From contig NZ_NJAG01000003.1 in the NCBI RefSeq assembly GCF_002872335.1, forward strand, positions 14,532 to 78,531: a stretch of DNA of 64,000 bases, read 5' to 3'. Of the stretch, positions 1-8,892 are shown piece by piece (position 1 is the stretch's first letter; every line of letters starts with the position of its first letter). The DNA comes from Siphonobacter sp. BAB-5405. Its GTDB lineage: Bacteria > Bacteroidota > Bacteroidia > Cytophagales > Spirosomataceae. The notes beneath the pieces are model-generated. The model was not told the origin of the DNA. It did no database searches and was given only the letters and a program-made list of their open reading frames with translations. The translations under genes were made by a program, and so were the position numbers.

Positions 1-21
1 AAAAATAAATGCATCTCCTAC

Positions 22-74
22 AAACGGACGGTGTCAGGCTGGGAATCTTATCCAGCCTGACACCGTCCGTTTTT
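22..74 (+). terminator. Long perfect hairpin, probable terminator of an upstream gene
   Basis: Bases 22-42 are exactly complementary to 52-72, giving a 21-bp perfect stem with a 9-base loop, followed by a short T run (70-74). This is the shape of a Rho-independent terminator for a gene that ends before the window. The stem is unusually long and ends in A/T runs on both sides, so it could work in both directions. Confidence 0.75.
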
Positions 75-420
75 GGGTATCTCATCCACCGATGCTTTGA
101 TCTGGTCCTGACGAAGTAACGAATGAGGTTTAGTACCGGGCTTGGGGACGTCTGGCTTTCCCATCAATCGTCCGTCCGTTTCTCAATCGCTTCGATAACC
201 TCAATAATCACCTTCTACCGATTCATGGATTTTAAGGCAAATCCCCCGCATGGTTTTTTTAAGTATAAGTATCTACTCAGTAACCCGTAAATATAATGTG
301 GTAAGTTGCTGATTAACAGTAGATTAATGTTGAACGACGTACCGATTTGACCGTTTGGTACACTCGGATTTTAAGGTACAGGTCGTTAGAATTTTCTAAT
401 AACCCTAAAACAAAAGAATC
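75..420. other. Intergenic region upstream of hpf
   Basis: About 345 bases with no coding pattern in either strand. It should hold the promoter of the hpf gene, but I found no convincing -33/-7 pair. Nothing else recognisable. Confidence 0.5.
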
Positions 421-717
421 ATGGAACACAGTGTGGATGGCATCAAAATTGACTTGCAAACGGTGGGATTCAAGGAGTCTCCCGAGTTAGTGACCCAGGT
501 AGAAAACGAACTGCGACGCCTCATGCGTTTTCGGCAGGATATCGTAGCCGCTGACTTCTACTTCAGTGAAGATGGCCGCAACCCGGAAACCAATAAAGTG
601 GTACGCTGGCGTCTGGGCGTGCCAGGGAAAGATCTGTTTGCGGAAGCGAACTCGGCTTCGTGGTACAGTAGTCTTCGGGACGCGGGAGAAAAACTTCGCC
701 GCCAGTTTGTAGACTAA
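421..717 (+). CDS. hpf: HPF/RaiA-family ribosome-associated hibernation factor
   Basis: A 98-residue protein with the short HPF/RaiA (sigma-54 modulation, S30EA) fold. Its pattern is an N-terminal strand (residues 6-16), a helix with VENELRRLMRF, a strand AADFYF, a strand VVRWRLGVPGKDLFAEA, and a C-terminal helix. Family members bind the 30S decoding region of idle ribosomes and promote dimerisation or inactivation in stationary phase. The length fits the short form without the C-terminal dimerisation domain. The ATG at 421 is the first in frame and gives a complete domain. It is followed on the same strand by a release-factor-like protein, which suggests a shared role in handling stalled or resting ribosomes. 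The family assignment rests on overall pattern, not on an alignment. Confidence 0.78.
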   Translation: MEHSVDGIKIDLQTVGFKESPELVTQVENELRRLMRFRQDIVAADFYFSEDGRNPETNKVVRWRLGVPGKDLFAEANSASWYSSLRDAGEKLRRQFVD

Positions 718-743
718 GCTTACTTCTTTGAGGTCTATTCAAA

Positions 744-763
744 CGTCTGTTTTTCAACAGACG
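744..763 (+). other. Small hairpin between hpf and the BaeRF gene
   Basis: An 8-bp perfect stem (744-751 with 756-763) and a 4-base loop lie in the gap between hpf and the next gene. There is no T tract after it, so it is more likely an mRNA processing or stability element than a strong terminator. Confidence 0.35.
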
Positions 764-828
764 GAGAACGACCTATGCGTACACTAAATAAAACTTCTCA
801 CTAATACACTCTTCAAAACAGAAAGCTT

Positions 829-2025
829 ATGACCCGATTTAATGTAGATCATTTCAATGCCTTAGCTCAAAAAGAAGCAACTCTTTGCGTCTCCCTCTAT
901 ACCCCCACCGAAAAGATTTCAACCGATGGGCACCAATCAAGTAAAATTCACTTCAAAAACGCGTTGACTGAAGCCCGGAACCAGTTGCTGGAAGTCCATG
1001 AAATGTCAGAATCAGATGCCGATTCATTTTTGGCGGAAAGCTTTCAGTTACTGGACGATCAGGAATTCTGGAAATATAGTTCAGATATGCTGGCGTATTT
1101 CATTTTTGATGGCGAAAGTGTGTTTTACAAACTACCCTTGTCCATCGAATCACCCATTTGTCAGGTAAACCAGCGGCCCTACCTGTTACCGCTCATTCCC
1201 GAGCTAAACGACGACGGACACTTCTATCTGCTGGTATTAAATCTGAAACAGGTGAGCCTGTTTGAGATGACCCGTTCTACCATTGATCAGATTCCTCTGC
1301 CCGATTCAGTCTCGGTTTCCTATACCGAAGAAATCGAAGACGCGGATAATCAGAAAGCCCTGCAACACCGCAGTGGCATTGGCGAAGCGGGAGCCATGTT
1401 TCATGGACAGGGAAGCGGGTCGAGCGAAGCCCGGAAAGCAGAGATTCTACAGTATTACCATCGGCTGAGTACGGACATTGAGGCGATTCTGAACCAAAAT
1501 CCATTGCCATTGCTACTGGCGGGGGTCGATTACCTGATTCCGCTGTACAAACAAGCCAGCAACTATACCCACGTGGTCGAGCCGTATCTAACGGGCAGTT
1601 ATTCGGAAGACGATACCCTAACACTGGCAACCGAAGCCTGGCAGCTGATGGAACCTCAATTCGTACAGGACCGTCTCGACCGAAAGGAGAATTACGGCCT
1701 TTTTGCCGCGAAAGGGCAGGGAGGGGATGACGTGGAAACGGTGATCCTAACCGCTCTTAGTGGTGGTGTCGATACCCTATTCGTTCAGGCTCAGGAAGAA
1801 GTATGGGGAACGTACGACGCGGAGAAATTTAGCCTTACTGTGGAGGAGTCGCCGAGCCGCAGCAATTATTCCTTGCTCAACGAGGCCGCCCAAAAGACCA
1901 TCGCATATGGTGGGAAGGTGTATCTGGTTGAGAAAGACGAAATGCCAGCGACGGATTCCATGATCGCGGGCATGTTCCGCTATCCCCTGACGGAAGTCAA
2001 TCAGGAAACCGAGAACACCCTTTAA
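829..2025 (+). CDS. BaeRF-type (bacterial archaeo-eukaryotic release factor family) protein
   Basis: 398 residues. The N-terminus has the pattern of the bacterial eRF1-like families (residues 17-27, ATLCVSLYTPT), followed by a central alpha/beta domain and a C-terminal L7Ae-like region with VETVILTALSGGVDTLFV and a final GGKVYLVEKDEMP. At residues 190-198 there is a loop, MFHGQGSGS, sitting where these proteins carry a GGQ-like catalytic loop. BaeRF proteins are predicted to hydrolyse peptidyl-tRNA or rescue ribosomes; to my knowledge the function is inferred from domain structure. The position directly after hpf fits a ribosome-rescue or hibernation role. The start at 829 gives the conserved N-terminus with little extra sequence. 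I am fairly sure of the superfamily and less sure of the exact family number (7 is my best guess). Confidence 0.68.
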   Translation: MTRFNVDHFNALAQKEATLCVSLYTPTEKISTDGHQSSKIHFKNALTEARNQLLEVHEMSESDADSFLAESFQLLDDQEFWKYSSDMLAYFIFDGESVFYKLPLSIESPICQVNQRPYLLPLIPELNDDGHFYLLVLNLKQVSLFEMTRSTIDQIPLPDSVSVSYTEEIEDADNQKALQHRSGIGEAGAMFHGQGSGSSEARKAEILQYYHRLSTDIEAILNQNPLPLLLAGVDYLIPLYKQASNYTHVVEPYLTGSYSEDDTLTLATEAWQLMEPQFVQDRLDRKENYGLFAAKGQGGDDVETVILTALSGGVDTLFVQAQEEVWGTYDAEKFSLTVEESPSRSNYSLLNEAAQKTIAYGGKVYLVEKDEMPATDSMIAGMFRYPLTEVNQETENTL

Positions 2026-2064
2026 ATCACGTCAAAAACAAAACCAGAGTTAACCCGATATATT

Positions 2065-3897
2065 ATGCGACAACCGCCCCAAAACTATAAACCCATTGAA
2101 AATTACGGAATCATCGGCAATATGAAGACGACCGCCCTGGTCGGTATGGATGGTTCGATTGATTTCTTATGCTTCCCCCGATTCGATTCCCCGAGTGTCT
2201 TTGCCCGTATTCTGGATCACCAGAAAGGAGGCCATTTTTCGGTAGAGCCCCAGATGAAGGAGGTACAGCATAAACAGCTGTATCTGCCCGAGACGGCCGT
2301 GCTGATTACCCGCTTTTTTTCGGAAGAAGGCATCGCTGAGATAACGGATTATATGCCCGTTCGAAATGAATCCGAACGGAGTTACAACGCCGTGGTTCGT
2401 AAGATCAAGGCGGTCCGGGGGACCATCAAGTTCAAAATGAAAATGCAGCCGCGGTTTGATTATGCCCGCGAAAAGCACTCCGTTGAGCCCAAAGGGGAGG
2501 CGTTGTATTTTAAAGCGGACGACGGTACCAAAACCGAACTTCGTTTACAGGCCAGTTTTCCATTGGAGGTACGCGATGGAGATGCCTACGCCGAGTTTGA
2601 ACTGAAGGAATCAGAACGGGCGTTGATCGTCCTGGAATCCATTGATGCGGGGAAGGAAAAAGACCTCGCCGATCTGGCTTTCTATGCGGAAAAAACGTAT
2701 TTCGATACGATCAATTTCTGGCGTAAGTGGGTCAATCAAACGACCTACAAAGGCCGCTGGAAGGAAATGATCTGTCGGTCGGCGATTACGCTGAAATTGC
2801 TCACTTCGACGGAGTTTGGCTCGGTAGTAGCGGCGGCAACCTTTGGCTTACCGGAGGAACTGGGCGGCGATCGGAACTGGGATTACCGCTTTACCTGGAT
2901 CCGGGACGCGGCCTTTACCATGTACGCTTTTCTGAAACTGGGCTTCAAACAGGAAGCCGCTGATTTTCTGCGTTGGATTATCGAACAGGATAAAAACCGC
3001 GATCTGCACTTGCTGTACAAGGTGGATGGTACGGCCGACATGGAAGAAATCGAACTGACGCATCTGGAAGGCTATAAGCAGTCGGCTCCCGTTCGCATCG
3101 GAAACGAAGCCAACAGTCAGTTGCAGCTGGACATCTACGGCGAACTCCTGGATACGATCTACATCTTCAATAATTACCACCAGCCGATTACGTACGAATT
3201 GTGGGAAATCATCTGCAAGGAAGTCAAAATCGTGATGGAACGCTGGCGGGAAGCCGATCACGGCATCTGGGAAATCCGGAACGAAGAGCATGAATTTCTG
3301 CACTCCCGACTGATGTGCTGGGTGGCCATGGACCGGGCCATTAAAATCGGTGTGCATCGGTCATTTCCTTTTCCCCATCAGGAATGGGTGCAGGTACGTG
3401 ATGAAATCTACCAGGACATTTACCATAACTTCTGGAATGAAAAACTGCAGTGCTGGGTACAGTTCAAGGACGGAGACAAAGTGGCCGAAACCGTGGACGC
3501 CAGTGTCTTGCTGATGCCGCTGGTGCACTTCGTCACGCCCGATGAGCCCCGGTGGATTTCCACGCTGGAAGCCGTCAACCAGCATTTACGACTGGATGTA
3601 CTGGTGTATCGCTACGATAATGAGGTTTCCGGAATCGATGGCTTAGAGGGCGAAGAAGGTACGTTTACCATGTGTTCATTCTGGTACGTGGAATGTCTGG
3701 CCAAGGCTGGTCGACTGGATGAAGCCGTTGAGAATTTCGAAAAAATGCTGGGGTACGGCAACCACCTGGGATTGTTCGCGGAACAGATCAGCAAGAAAGG
3801 CGAACACCTGGGTAACTTCCCGCAGGCCTTCACGCACCTGGGCCTCATCAGTGCCGCTCTGGAACTCGATAAGAAACTAAGTCGCAAAAATGGCTAA
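2065..3897 (+). CDS. Glycoside hydrolase family 15 protein (trehalase/glucoamylase-like)
   Basis: 610 residues, the usual length of bacterial GH15 proteins of the trehalase/glucodextranase type. The N-terminus carries the family signature YGIIGNMKTTALVGMDGSID, followed by a beta-sandwich domain (to about residue 230) and an (alpha/alpha)6 barrel. The barrel shows the conserved block RNWDYRFTWIRDAAFT, the general-acid region IELTHLEGYKQSAPVRIGNE and the second catalytic region GLEGEEGTFTMCSFW. It has no signal peptide, so it should act in the cytoplasm on an alpha-linked glucoside such as trehalose or a maltodextrin; which of these cannot be told from sequence. It starts 39 bases after the BaeRF gene on the same strand and ends before a strong terminator, so the three genes may form one stress or stationary-phase transcript. 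Confidence 0.88.
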   Translation: MRQPPQNYKPIENYGIIGNMKTTALVGMDGSIDFLCFPRFDSPSVFARILDHQKGGHFSVEPQMKEVQHKQLYLPETAVLITRFFSEEGIAEITDYMPVRNESERSYNAVVRKIKAVRGTIKFKMKMQPRFDYAREKHSVEPKGEALYFKADDGTKTELRLQASFPLEVRDGDAYAEFELKESERALIVLESIDAGKEKDLADLAFYAEKTYFDTINFWRKWVNQTTYKGRWKEMICRSAITLKLLTSTEFGSVVAAATFGLPEELGGDRNWDYRFTWIRDAAFTMYAFLKLGFKQEAADFLRWIIEQDKNRDLHLLYKVDGTADMEEIELTHLEGYKQSAPVRIGNEANSQLQLDIYGELLDTIYIFNNYHQPITYELWEIICKEVKIVMERWREADHGIWEIRNEEHEFLHSRLMCWVAMDRAIKIGVHRSFPFPHQEWVQVRDEIYQDIYHNFWNEKLQCWVQFKDGDKVAETVDASVLLMPLVHFVTPDEPRWISTLEAVNQHLRLDVLVYRYDNEVSGIDGLEGEEGTFTMCSFWYVECLAKAGRLDEAVENFEKMLGYGNHLGLFAEQISKKGEHLGNFPQAFTHLGLISAALELDKKLSRKNG

Positions 3898-3948
3898 GGC
3901 GGTATAGCCTTGCCAGGGTGAGTTCTAGATAGTTCTTACGCTTCTGCA

Positions 3949-4001
3949 ATCCGGGTCTGCCCTTCATGGAAACGTTCATGAAGGGCAGACCCGGATCTTT
4001 T
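3949..4001 (+). terminator. Rho-independent terminator after the GH15 gene
   Basis: A perfect 20-bp stem (3949-3968 with 3977-3996), an 8-base loop and a run of T after the stem. It closes the hpf-BaeRF-GH15 group. Confidence 0.85.
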
Positions 4002-4144
4002 ATGGCAGGAAGCCAAGCCGGTTCACGACGCACTTTCCTCAACCGAAGAAGTCAAAAGCACAAGTCAGCCGGATTGGGTGGGAAGACGGTTGAAAGGCGA
4101 ACAACTTTGTATCATCCCAATCAGGAATTTTCAACCGATCAACC

Positions 4145-5104
4145 ATGATACAAAAACGTTTTGCTTTAACCCTTTTACTCGCTACGGCGGGCTTCTGGAT
4201 AGCCGCCCGTACGGCCGACATCCTCGCCGATCTGCGGTTAAAAACTGAAAATATTCAGGAAATCAGTATGGATGCCGTCACGTCCGATGGGCTGAGTGTA
4301 CCCTACGTGCCCTACGAAGGCAAGCAGTGGGCGAAAGCCCTGTCGGCTCCCGCCAAGGTGGAGGCGGTTAAAGCTCTGGGCCGAATTGTAAGGGCCTATA
4401 CCGAAACGGAAGATTTCCGCAAGCGATACGATCAGTACATGCAGGAAAAGTATGACGTGAGTACGGATCAAACGCAACGGCTCCAGTCGGATCAAAACGC
4501 TCGTCAGCAAATGAGCGAACAGACGGAGGCACTGGGCGGATCGTACGATGAGATGGTCCGTCAATCGACGCAGGCGATGGCTCAAATGGAACCTTCGATG
4601 TTACGGATGGTGCTGAAAACCCAGATTGAAGGCCTGGTAGAAGGATTGAACGGAGCTGAAGGAGAGACAAAAACCAAAGGGGCTGCCGAGCTGACCCAGC
4701 TTAAAAAGTTACAGGCGATTACCAATCCCGCAGAATTCAAGAAACAGTACCTGGCCTACTATACCCAATGGATGAACCAGCAGATCAAGGAAGGAAATGC
4801 CCGAATGGTGGAGGATGAGGAAGAAGCAAAGGAGAAAGCCGCCGATTATCAGAAACGCCTTGCTGAATACAAAGCCCATGCCAATCCGAAGCTTGCTCTG
4901 AAGGAACGATTACGGGAATGCATTACCCTCATCGAAAGTGTGGACTTTAACGCCAGACTCATCAAAAAGGGCTCCCGACTGGAGTTCGAAAATCCCGACT
5001 ATCGTAGTAAGTCCAGCACCTGGAAAACGGTATTCCGGATGGGACAGGAACCCGCAATGGCCGTCCGGGATTTCGCCCAGGTTTGGCTTAAGGAGTTAAA
5101 ATAG
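4145..5104 (+). CDS. Exported or membrane-anchored protein of unknown function
   Basis: 319 residues, not recognised. The N-terminus is a signal peptide or signal anchor (IQKRF then a hydrophobic stretch, residues 6-21). The rest is hydrophilic, rich in Q, E, K and A, and mostly predicted helical. It has long stretches that could form coiled coils, for example the segment around MVEDEEEAKEKAADYQKR. There are no cysteines suggesting a lipid anchor and no catalytic motif I can name. It stands alone, with a strong terminator before it and a hairpin after it. ATG 4145 is the only start that includes the hydrophobic leader. Confidence 0.65.
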   Translation: MIQKRFALTLLLATAGFWIAARTADILADLRLKTENIQEISMDAVTSDGLSVPYVPYEGKQWAKALSAPAKVEAVKALGRIVRAYTETEDFRKRYDQYMQEKYDVSTDQTQRLQSDQNARQQMSEQTEALGGSYDEMVRQSTQAMAQMEPSMLRMVLKTQIEGLVEGLNGAEGETKTKGAAELTQLKKLQAITNPAEFKKQYLAYYTQWMNQQIKEGNARMVEDEEEAKEKAADYQKRLAEYKAHANPKLALKERLRECITLIESVDFNARLIKKGSRLEFENPDYRSKSSTWKTVFRMGQEPAMAVRDFAQVWLKELK

Positions 5105-5117
5105 AAGCGTATGGAAA

Positions 5118-5160
5118 CTGAGAAGGTCCCGTATAACTCACGTATACGGGACCTTCTCGG
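5118..5160. terminator. Convergent hairpin between the exported unknown and the DUF4374 gene
   Basis: Bases 5120-5135 pair perfectly with 5143-5158 (16 bp, extendable by a G-T pair). It lies between two genes that converge on it. T tracts are weak on both strands, so termination in either direction is plausible but not certain. Confidence 0.6.
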
Positions 5161-5186
5161 TATTTAATCCTGACTGTCGCGAAGAC

Positions 5187-6410
5187 TTAATTTTTGAGTT
5201 TGTCTACCCGCAGCATGTAGTTGTACCCGCCCTGTAGTTCCAAACCGGGCGTGGTTTTACCCGTGGCCGGATCGTATTCCCACACGTAATCCTTACCCGT
5301 TTCGGCGTTGGACAGGATATAGGCTTTGCCGTTATCAATCGTTACGCTTTCGAGGGTTTCGGAATTGTCGTAGGGAATGTCGCTGAGCTTTTTCGTAACC
5401 GCTCCGGTACTCAGATTGACGATGGCAAAACCGTAGATGTGGCTGGATTTTGAACCACTGGCTGCGATCTTGGGATCTTCGTACTTCACTACGGCTTCGC
5501 CATTGCCGATATTCCACATCGCAAACACCGAGCCGCCCAGTGCATCACTCAGATTGATTTTAAAGCTGGCATCAAACTCGGTCGTGCCGTTTTTGATACG
5601 GTACAATACCGAGGGCAGTTTCATACTGCTTCGCGACGAACCCGGCGTAGCCAGGTGATACAGATCGCCGCTGCTGGTTACGAACGAAGCCGGTTCCCAC
5701 ATGCTGATCCCGCCCGCTCCGGTAGTTTTGTCATCCTGTACCACTTTGGAAAGCGTCATGGCCGGATAATCGAATACGCCTACATTAACCTGGCGGTAGG
5801 CCGCGGGCCAGTTGCCTGTATACATAAATCCTACAAACAGTTTGCCCTTCGTATACTCCGTCGTACCAATGCTCAGGTAGGGAAACCCGGTTGGGCTGGC
5901 GGGTACGCTCAGTTCGCCGTTCGTGATCGCCAGCGTCGTGGCATTGACCACCGAGTATAAAATCTTGTTGCTGTCGCCATTTACGCCAATCAGCACCAGC
6001 GTATTGTCATCCACCCAGGTGTAGCTGCTGACGTTCTTTTGGTAGGTAAAGGGCACTTCCTTCACGGCCGTCAGCTGGTTGTTTTCAAACTTGAATTTCG
6101 AAAATTTTCCGTTGTTCGAACTGGTACTGGGGTAATAGTAAAAGCCACCGTGGGGAATGATGCCGTAATCGGCCTTGCCCGTTACTTCCACGCCATTGCC
6201 GGACAGGCTAAGCACGCCCGTTTGGAGGGAATTGGTACCGACTACGTACTGGAAGGTATTGGGCCAGCTACCCACTTGAAGCCACACGGCGTAGTCGGGA
6301 GCCTGATCGTTGGCGGGCTCTTCAGCGGGACTGTCTTTGCTACAGGATTGGAAACCCGCCAGGGCCGTCAGCAGCAAAAGGGACGAAAGAGTTTTGTGAA
6401 ACAAACGCAT
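5187..6410 (-). CDS. DUF4374 beta-propeller lipoprotein, XusB-like
   Basis: 407 residues from the ATG at 6410. This start is chosen because it gives a clean lipoprotein signal (MRLFHKTLSS..., lipobox LAGFQSC). An upstream in-frame start would add 79 residues that overlap the preceding gene and have no signal. The mature part repeats beta strands in the manner of a propeller (NGELSVPAS..., GKLFVGFMYTG, LYRIKNGT, NMLRVDKLKN-type end). DUF4374 is, as I recall, the family of Bacteroides XusB, a surface lipoprotein that binds ferric enterobactin and passes it to the TonB receptor XusA. Here too it follows a TonB receptor by 29 bases. The window holds a second, frameshifted DUF4374 gene at 8893-10109. 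A substrate other than a siderophore is possible. Confidence 0.85.
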   Translation of the reverse strand: MRLFHKTLSSLLLLTALAGFQSCSKDSPAEEPANDQAPDYAVWLQVGSWPNTFQYVVGTNSLQTGVLSLSGNGVEVTGKADYGIIPHGGFYYYPSTSSNNGKFSKFKFENNQLTAVKEVPFTYQKNVSSYTWVDDNTLVLIGVNGDSNKILYSVVNATTLAITNGELSVPASPTGFPYLSIGTTEYTKGKLFVGFMYTGNWPAAYRQVNVGVFDYPAMTLSKVVQDDKTTGAGGISMWEPASFVTSSGDLYHLATPGSSRSSMKLPSVLYRIKNGTTEFDASFKINLSDALGGSVFAMWNIGNGEAVVKYEDPKIAASGSKSSHIYGFAIVNLSTGAVTKKLSDIPYDNSETLESVTIDNGKAYILSNAETGKDYVWEYDPATGKTTPGLELQGGYNYMLRVDKLKN

Positions 6411-6439
6411 ACGTAAAAATGGATTAGGAACGAAAGGAG

Positions 6440-8785
6440 TTATTGAATGAAATAGCGGAGCTTCACCCCAAAGGCCCGACCCGGTTTCTGCAGCCGGAAA
6501 TTGTCGTAGGCCAGAGCGTTTGCCAGATTCCGGCTCTCGAAGGAAATGTTGTACTTCCCGTTTTCGCGGGAGTAGGTGAGGGAGGCGTTCTGGATGAACT
6601 GGGTCGGAATCCGGTTGAGGCTGGCCTTGGTACCGAAGGCTTCCCAACTCAGGTAAAACCAGTGGACGTACTGAGCCCCCCAGTTCAGTTGAAGTCGGGT
6701 GTTTTTGCCCAGTAAATTGTTTTTCCCGAGGCTGATGTCCGCATTACCGAAGGCCCAGGGTTGATTGGGAATTTTGTTGAGGTACGTAGCCTCGGGCGTA
6801 CCCGTGGAGCCCGGTGCGTATTTGGTCGTGTTGATGGCGTTCTGGTAGCTGCCATTCACCATGATACTCAGCAGGTGGTCGTAATCGTAGCGAAACTCGG
6901 CTTCCAGTCCGTTCACGCGTACTTTGGACGTATTGGCGTAGCGGCTTACGGCCCGGTTGGATTGATAGACAACGGCGTAAATGAAATCGCTGGCATCGCG
7001 GAAAAACCAGGAGGCTTCGGCAAAAAAGTGATGCTTCTGCACGCGTTTATTCAGAAAAGCTCCCACGTTCACGTTATGACTGGCCTCCGGCTTCAGATCC
7101 AGATTGGCAATGATCGTGTAACCGTTTCCGAACATTTCACCCACTTCCTGCAGGCGGTACGAGCGTTCGTACGAAGCTTTCACGCCGATTGATTCCGAAA
7201 TCCGGAACCGCGAGGCAATACCGTAGCCCAACCGGTGAATGAAATCCTGTACGCTGGACGTTTCGCCGGATGTATCCAATGCCCGATCTTGAGCAATGGA
7301 CATGCCATAATATTTGCCGAAATACGTCGTCATCCACCGCTGATCGAGCAGATTTTGCTGATAGGCGAGTCCCAGTAGGTGTTTTCCGAGTACACCTGGA
7401 CTGGCGTCTCCGTCCTCCACCAACTCGTTATACATTTTGTTTTTAACGTGATCGAAGGTGTAGTTGACGTTGATCGAATGCTGATCCGTCAGGGCATAAC
7501 TCGCATTGACCCGTCCGAAGGTTTTGGGTCGGATCACCCGATTCAGGGAACGGCCATAGCCAATTTCTGCCTGATTGGTCTTCACCCGCGAACCGTCCCA
7601 GGCGTATTGATAACCCGCCGTATCGACCACTACGTAATTATCCACGGAACGTGACAGAAAGGCGTTTACGTCCAAACCCTGGACCAGAAAGTTGTTTTTT
7701 CGGTACCGAACCGACGTATTCCAGGCATCGCCGTGGCGGGTCGCTGCTCCGTATACAACCTCCTGCCGGGTTCCCGTCTGAATATCCTGAGCCGACGTGT
7801 TATACGAAGCTCCCACAAAGAAGACGTCGGCCCACTTTTTATTGTTCACTCCGACTTCCAGTTGTCCCATGGCCGACTGAAACGTATCGTGAAAACGACG
7901 CAGGTCTTTCCTAACGTAGACTTCCCGGTCGGCATCCCAGATTTCGATGCCCCGCATGATGTAATTGTTGTCGGAGTAATTGTAGAAGGCATTGGCCCGT
8001 AGCGTGAGGCCCGTTTGGGGGTGAATGTACTGGGCCGTAAGAGCCGCCCGATGCGTGTTGAAGGAGCTGTAACTGTAGCTGGCATCCAGGTAGTTACGGA
8101 TCTGCTGATTGGTGATGAGGTTCACGGCTCCGCCCATCGCATCCGAGCCCAGTGATACCGGCACGACGCCTTTGTAGACTTCGATACGCTCGGCCAGATT
8201 GACGGGAATGGTATTCAGCGTGAGCGAACTGCCCATGACTTCCAGCGGAATACCGTCAATGAAAAACCGGACAGCCTTCCCCGATAAACCATTGATGGAG
8301 AAGTTGAAATCCGAACCCAGACCGCCCTGCTCGCGTACCCGAACGCCCGTTGTGCGGTTGAGTACCTGGTTCATATCCACGTTGGTATTGGCAAACAGGC
8401 GGGTTTCGATGGCGTTGACGGCGAAAGCCTGTTCCTTGACCTGCTGGTTCTCGGTTTTGCCCGTTACGACGACTTCGTTCATCGTGCGGGAATCGGCTTT
8501 GAGAATGAACGCAACGGATTGTCCGGCCCGAACTTCCTTGGATTGCGGAAGAAAACCCACCCCCGAAGCCGTAATCGTCAGCAATTCCGTCCGGTTTACC
8601 CGAAGCTGAAAGGCCCCCGTCGTATCCGTGGTGGTCCCGAGGGCAGAACCTTTTACGCGAATGCTGATCCCCACGAGGGGCAGCTTGTCTTCGGAAAGAA
8701 CCGTACCCGAAACGGTCGGTTGGGCCAACGACCGGAGAGTTAGGAAGAAAAGAAGGAAGAAAGAGGTAGAGATAGACGCTTGCAT
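6440..8785 (-). CDS. TonB-dependent outer-membrane receptor, XusA-like position
   Basis: 781 residues. A signal peptide (to LAQ, about residue 22) is followed by a carboxypeptidase-regulatory-like domain (about 24-105: VSGTVLSEDKLPLVGISIRV), a plug domain (VVVTGKTENQQ, INGLSGKAVRFFIDGIPLE, IEVYKGVVPVSLGSDAMGG) and a 22-strand-type barrel ending in RAFGVKLRYFIQ with a terminal aromatic. It imports a large ligand across the outer membrane with TonB energy. There is no STN signalling domain, although an ECF sigma/anti-sigma pair lies upstream. Its neighbours are two DUF4374 lipoproteins, so a siderophore or similar iron ligand is the most likely cargo by analogy with XusA. The gap to the upstream gene is 107 bases. 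Confidence 0.9.
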   Translation of the reverse strand: MQASISTSFFLLFFLTLRSLAQPTVSGTVLSEDKLPLVGISIRVKGSALGTTTDTTGAFQLRVNRTELLTITASGVGFLPQSKEVRAGQSVAFILKADSRTMNEVVVTGKTENQQVKEQAFAVNAIETRLFANTNVDMNQVLNRTTGVRVREQGGLGSDFNFSINGLSGKAVRFFIDGIPLEVMGSSLTLNTIPVNLAERIEVYKGVVPVSLGSDAMGGAVNLITNQQIRNYLDASYSYSSFNTHRAALTAQYIHPQTGLTLRANAFYNYSDNNYIMRGIEIWDADREVYVRKDLRRFHDTFQSAMGQLEVGVNNKKWADVFFVGASYNTSAQDIQTGTRQEVVYGAATRHGDAWNTSVRYRKNNFLVQGLDVNAFLSRSVDNYVVVDTAGYQYAWDGSRVKTNQAEIGYGRSLNRVIRPKTFGRVNASYALTDQHSINVNYTFDHVKNKMYNELVEDGDASPGVLGKHLLGLAYQQNLLDQRWMTTYFGKYYGMSIAQDRALDTSGETSSVQDFIHRLGYGIASRFRISESIGVKASYERSYRLQEVGEMFGNGYTIIANLDLKPEASHNVNVGAFLNKRVQKHHFFAEASWFFRDASDFIYAVVYQSNRAVSRYANTSKVRVNGLEAEFRYDYDHLLSIMVNGSYQNAINTTKYAPGSTGTPEATYLNKIPNQPWAFGNADISLGKNNLLGKNTRLQLNWGAQYVHWFYLSWEAFGTKASLNRIPTQFIQNASLTYSRENGKYNISFESRNLANALAYDNFRLQKPGRAFGVKLRYFIQ

Positions 8786-8892
8786 GGGGAAACGAGAAGG
8801 GGAAACAACGCCTTCTCATCTCCTAGTTGCATAAACCCGACTATACCGAAGCTGGGAGAGAAATAAAATGCGGTCCGTGAAACGCGGCAGCC

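Noticed and set aside
2848-3357. A 169-residue open frame on the minus strand inside the GH15 gene
   Set aside because: It is the complement of a well-conserved coding frame and has no recognisable protein family features.
5187-6647. The 486-residue form of the DUF4374 protein starting at 6647
   Set aside because: It would overlap the TonB gene by about 200 bases and hide the lipoprotein signal. The 6410 start gives a clean signal and lipobox.
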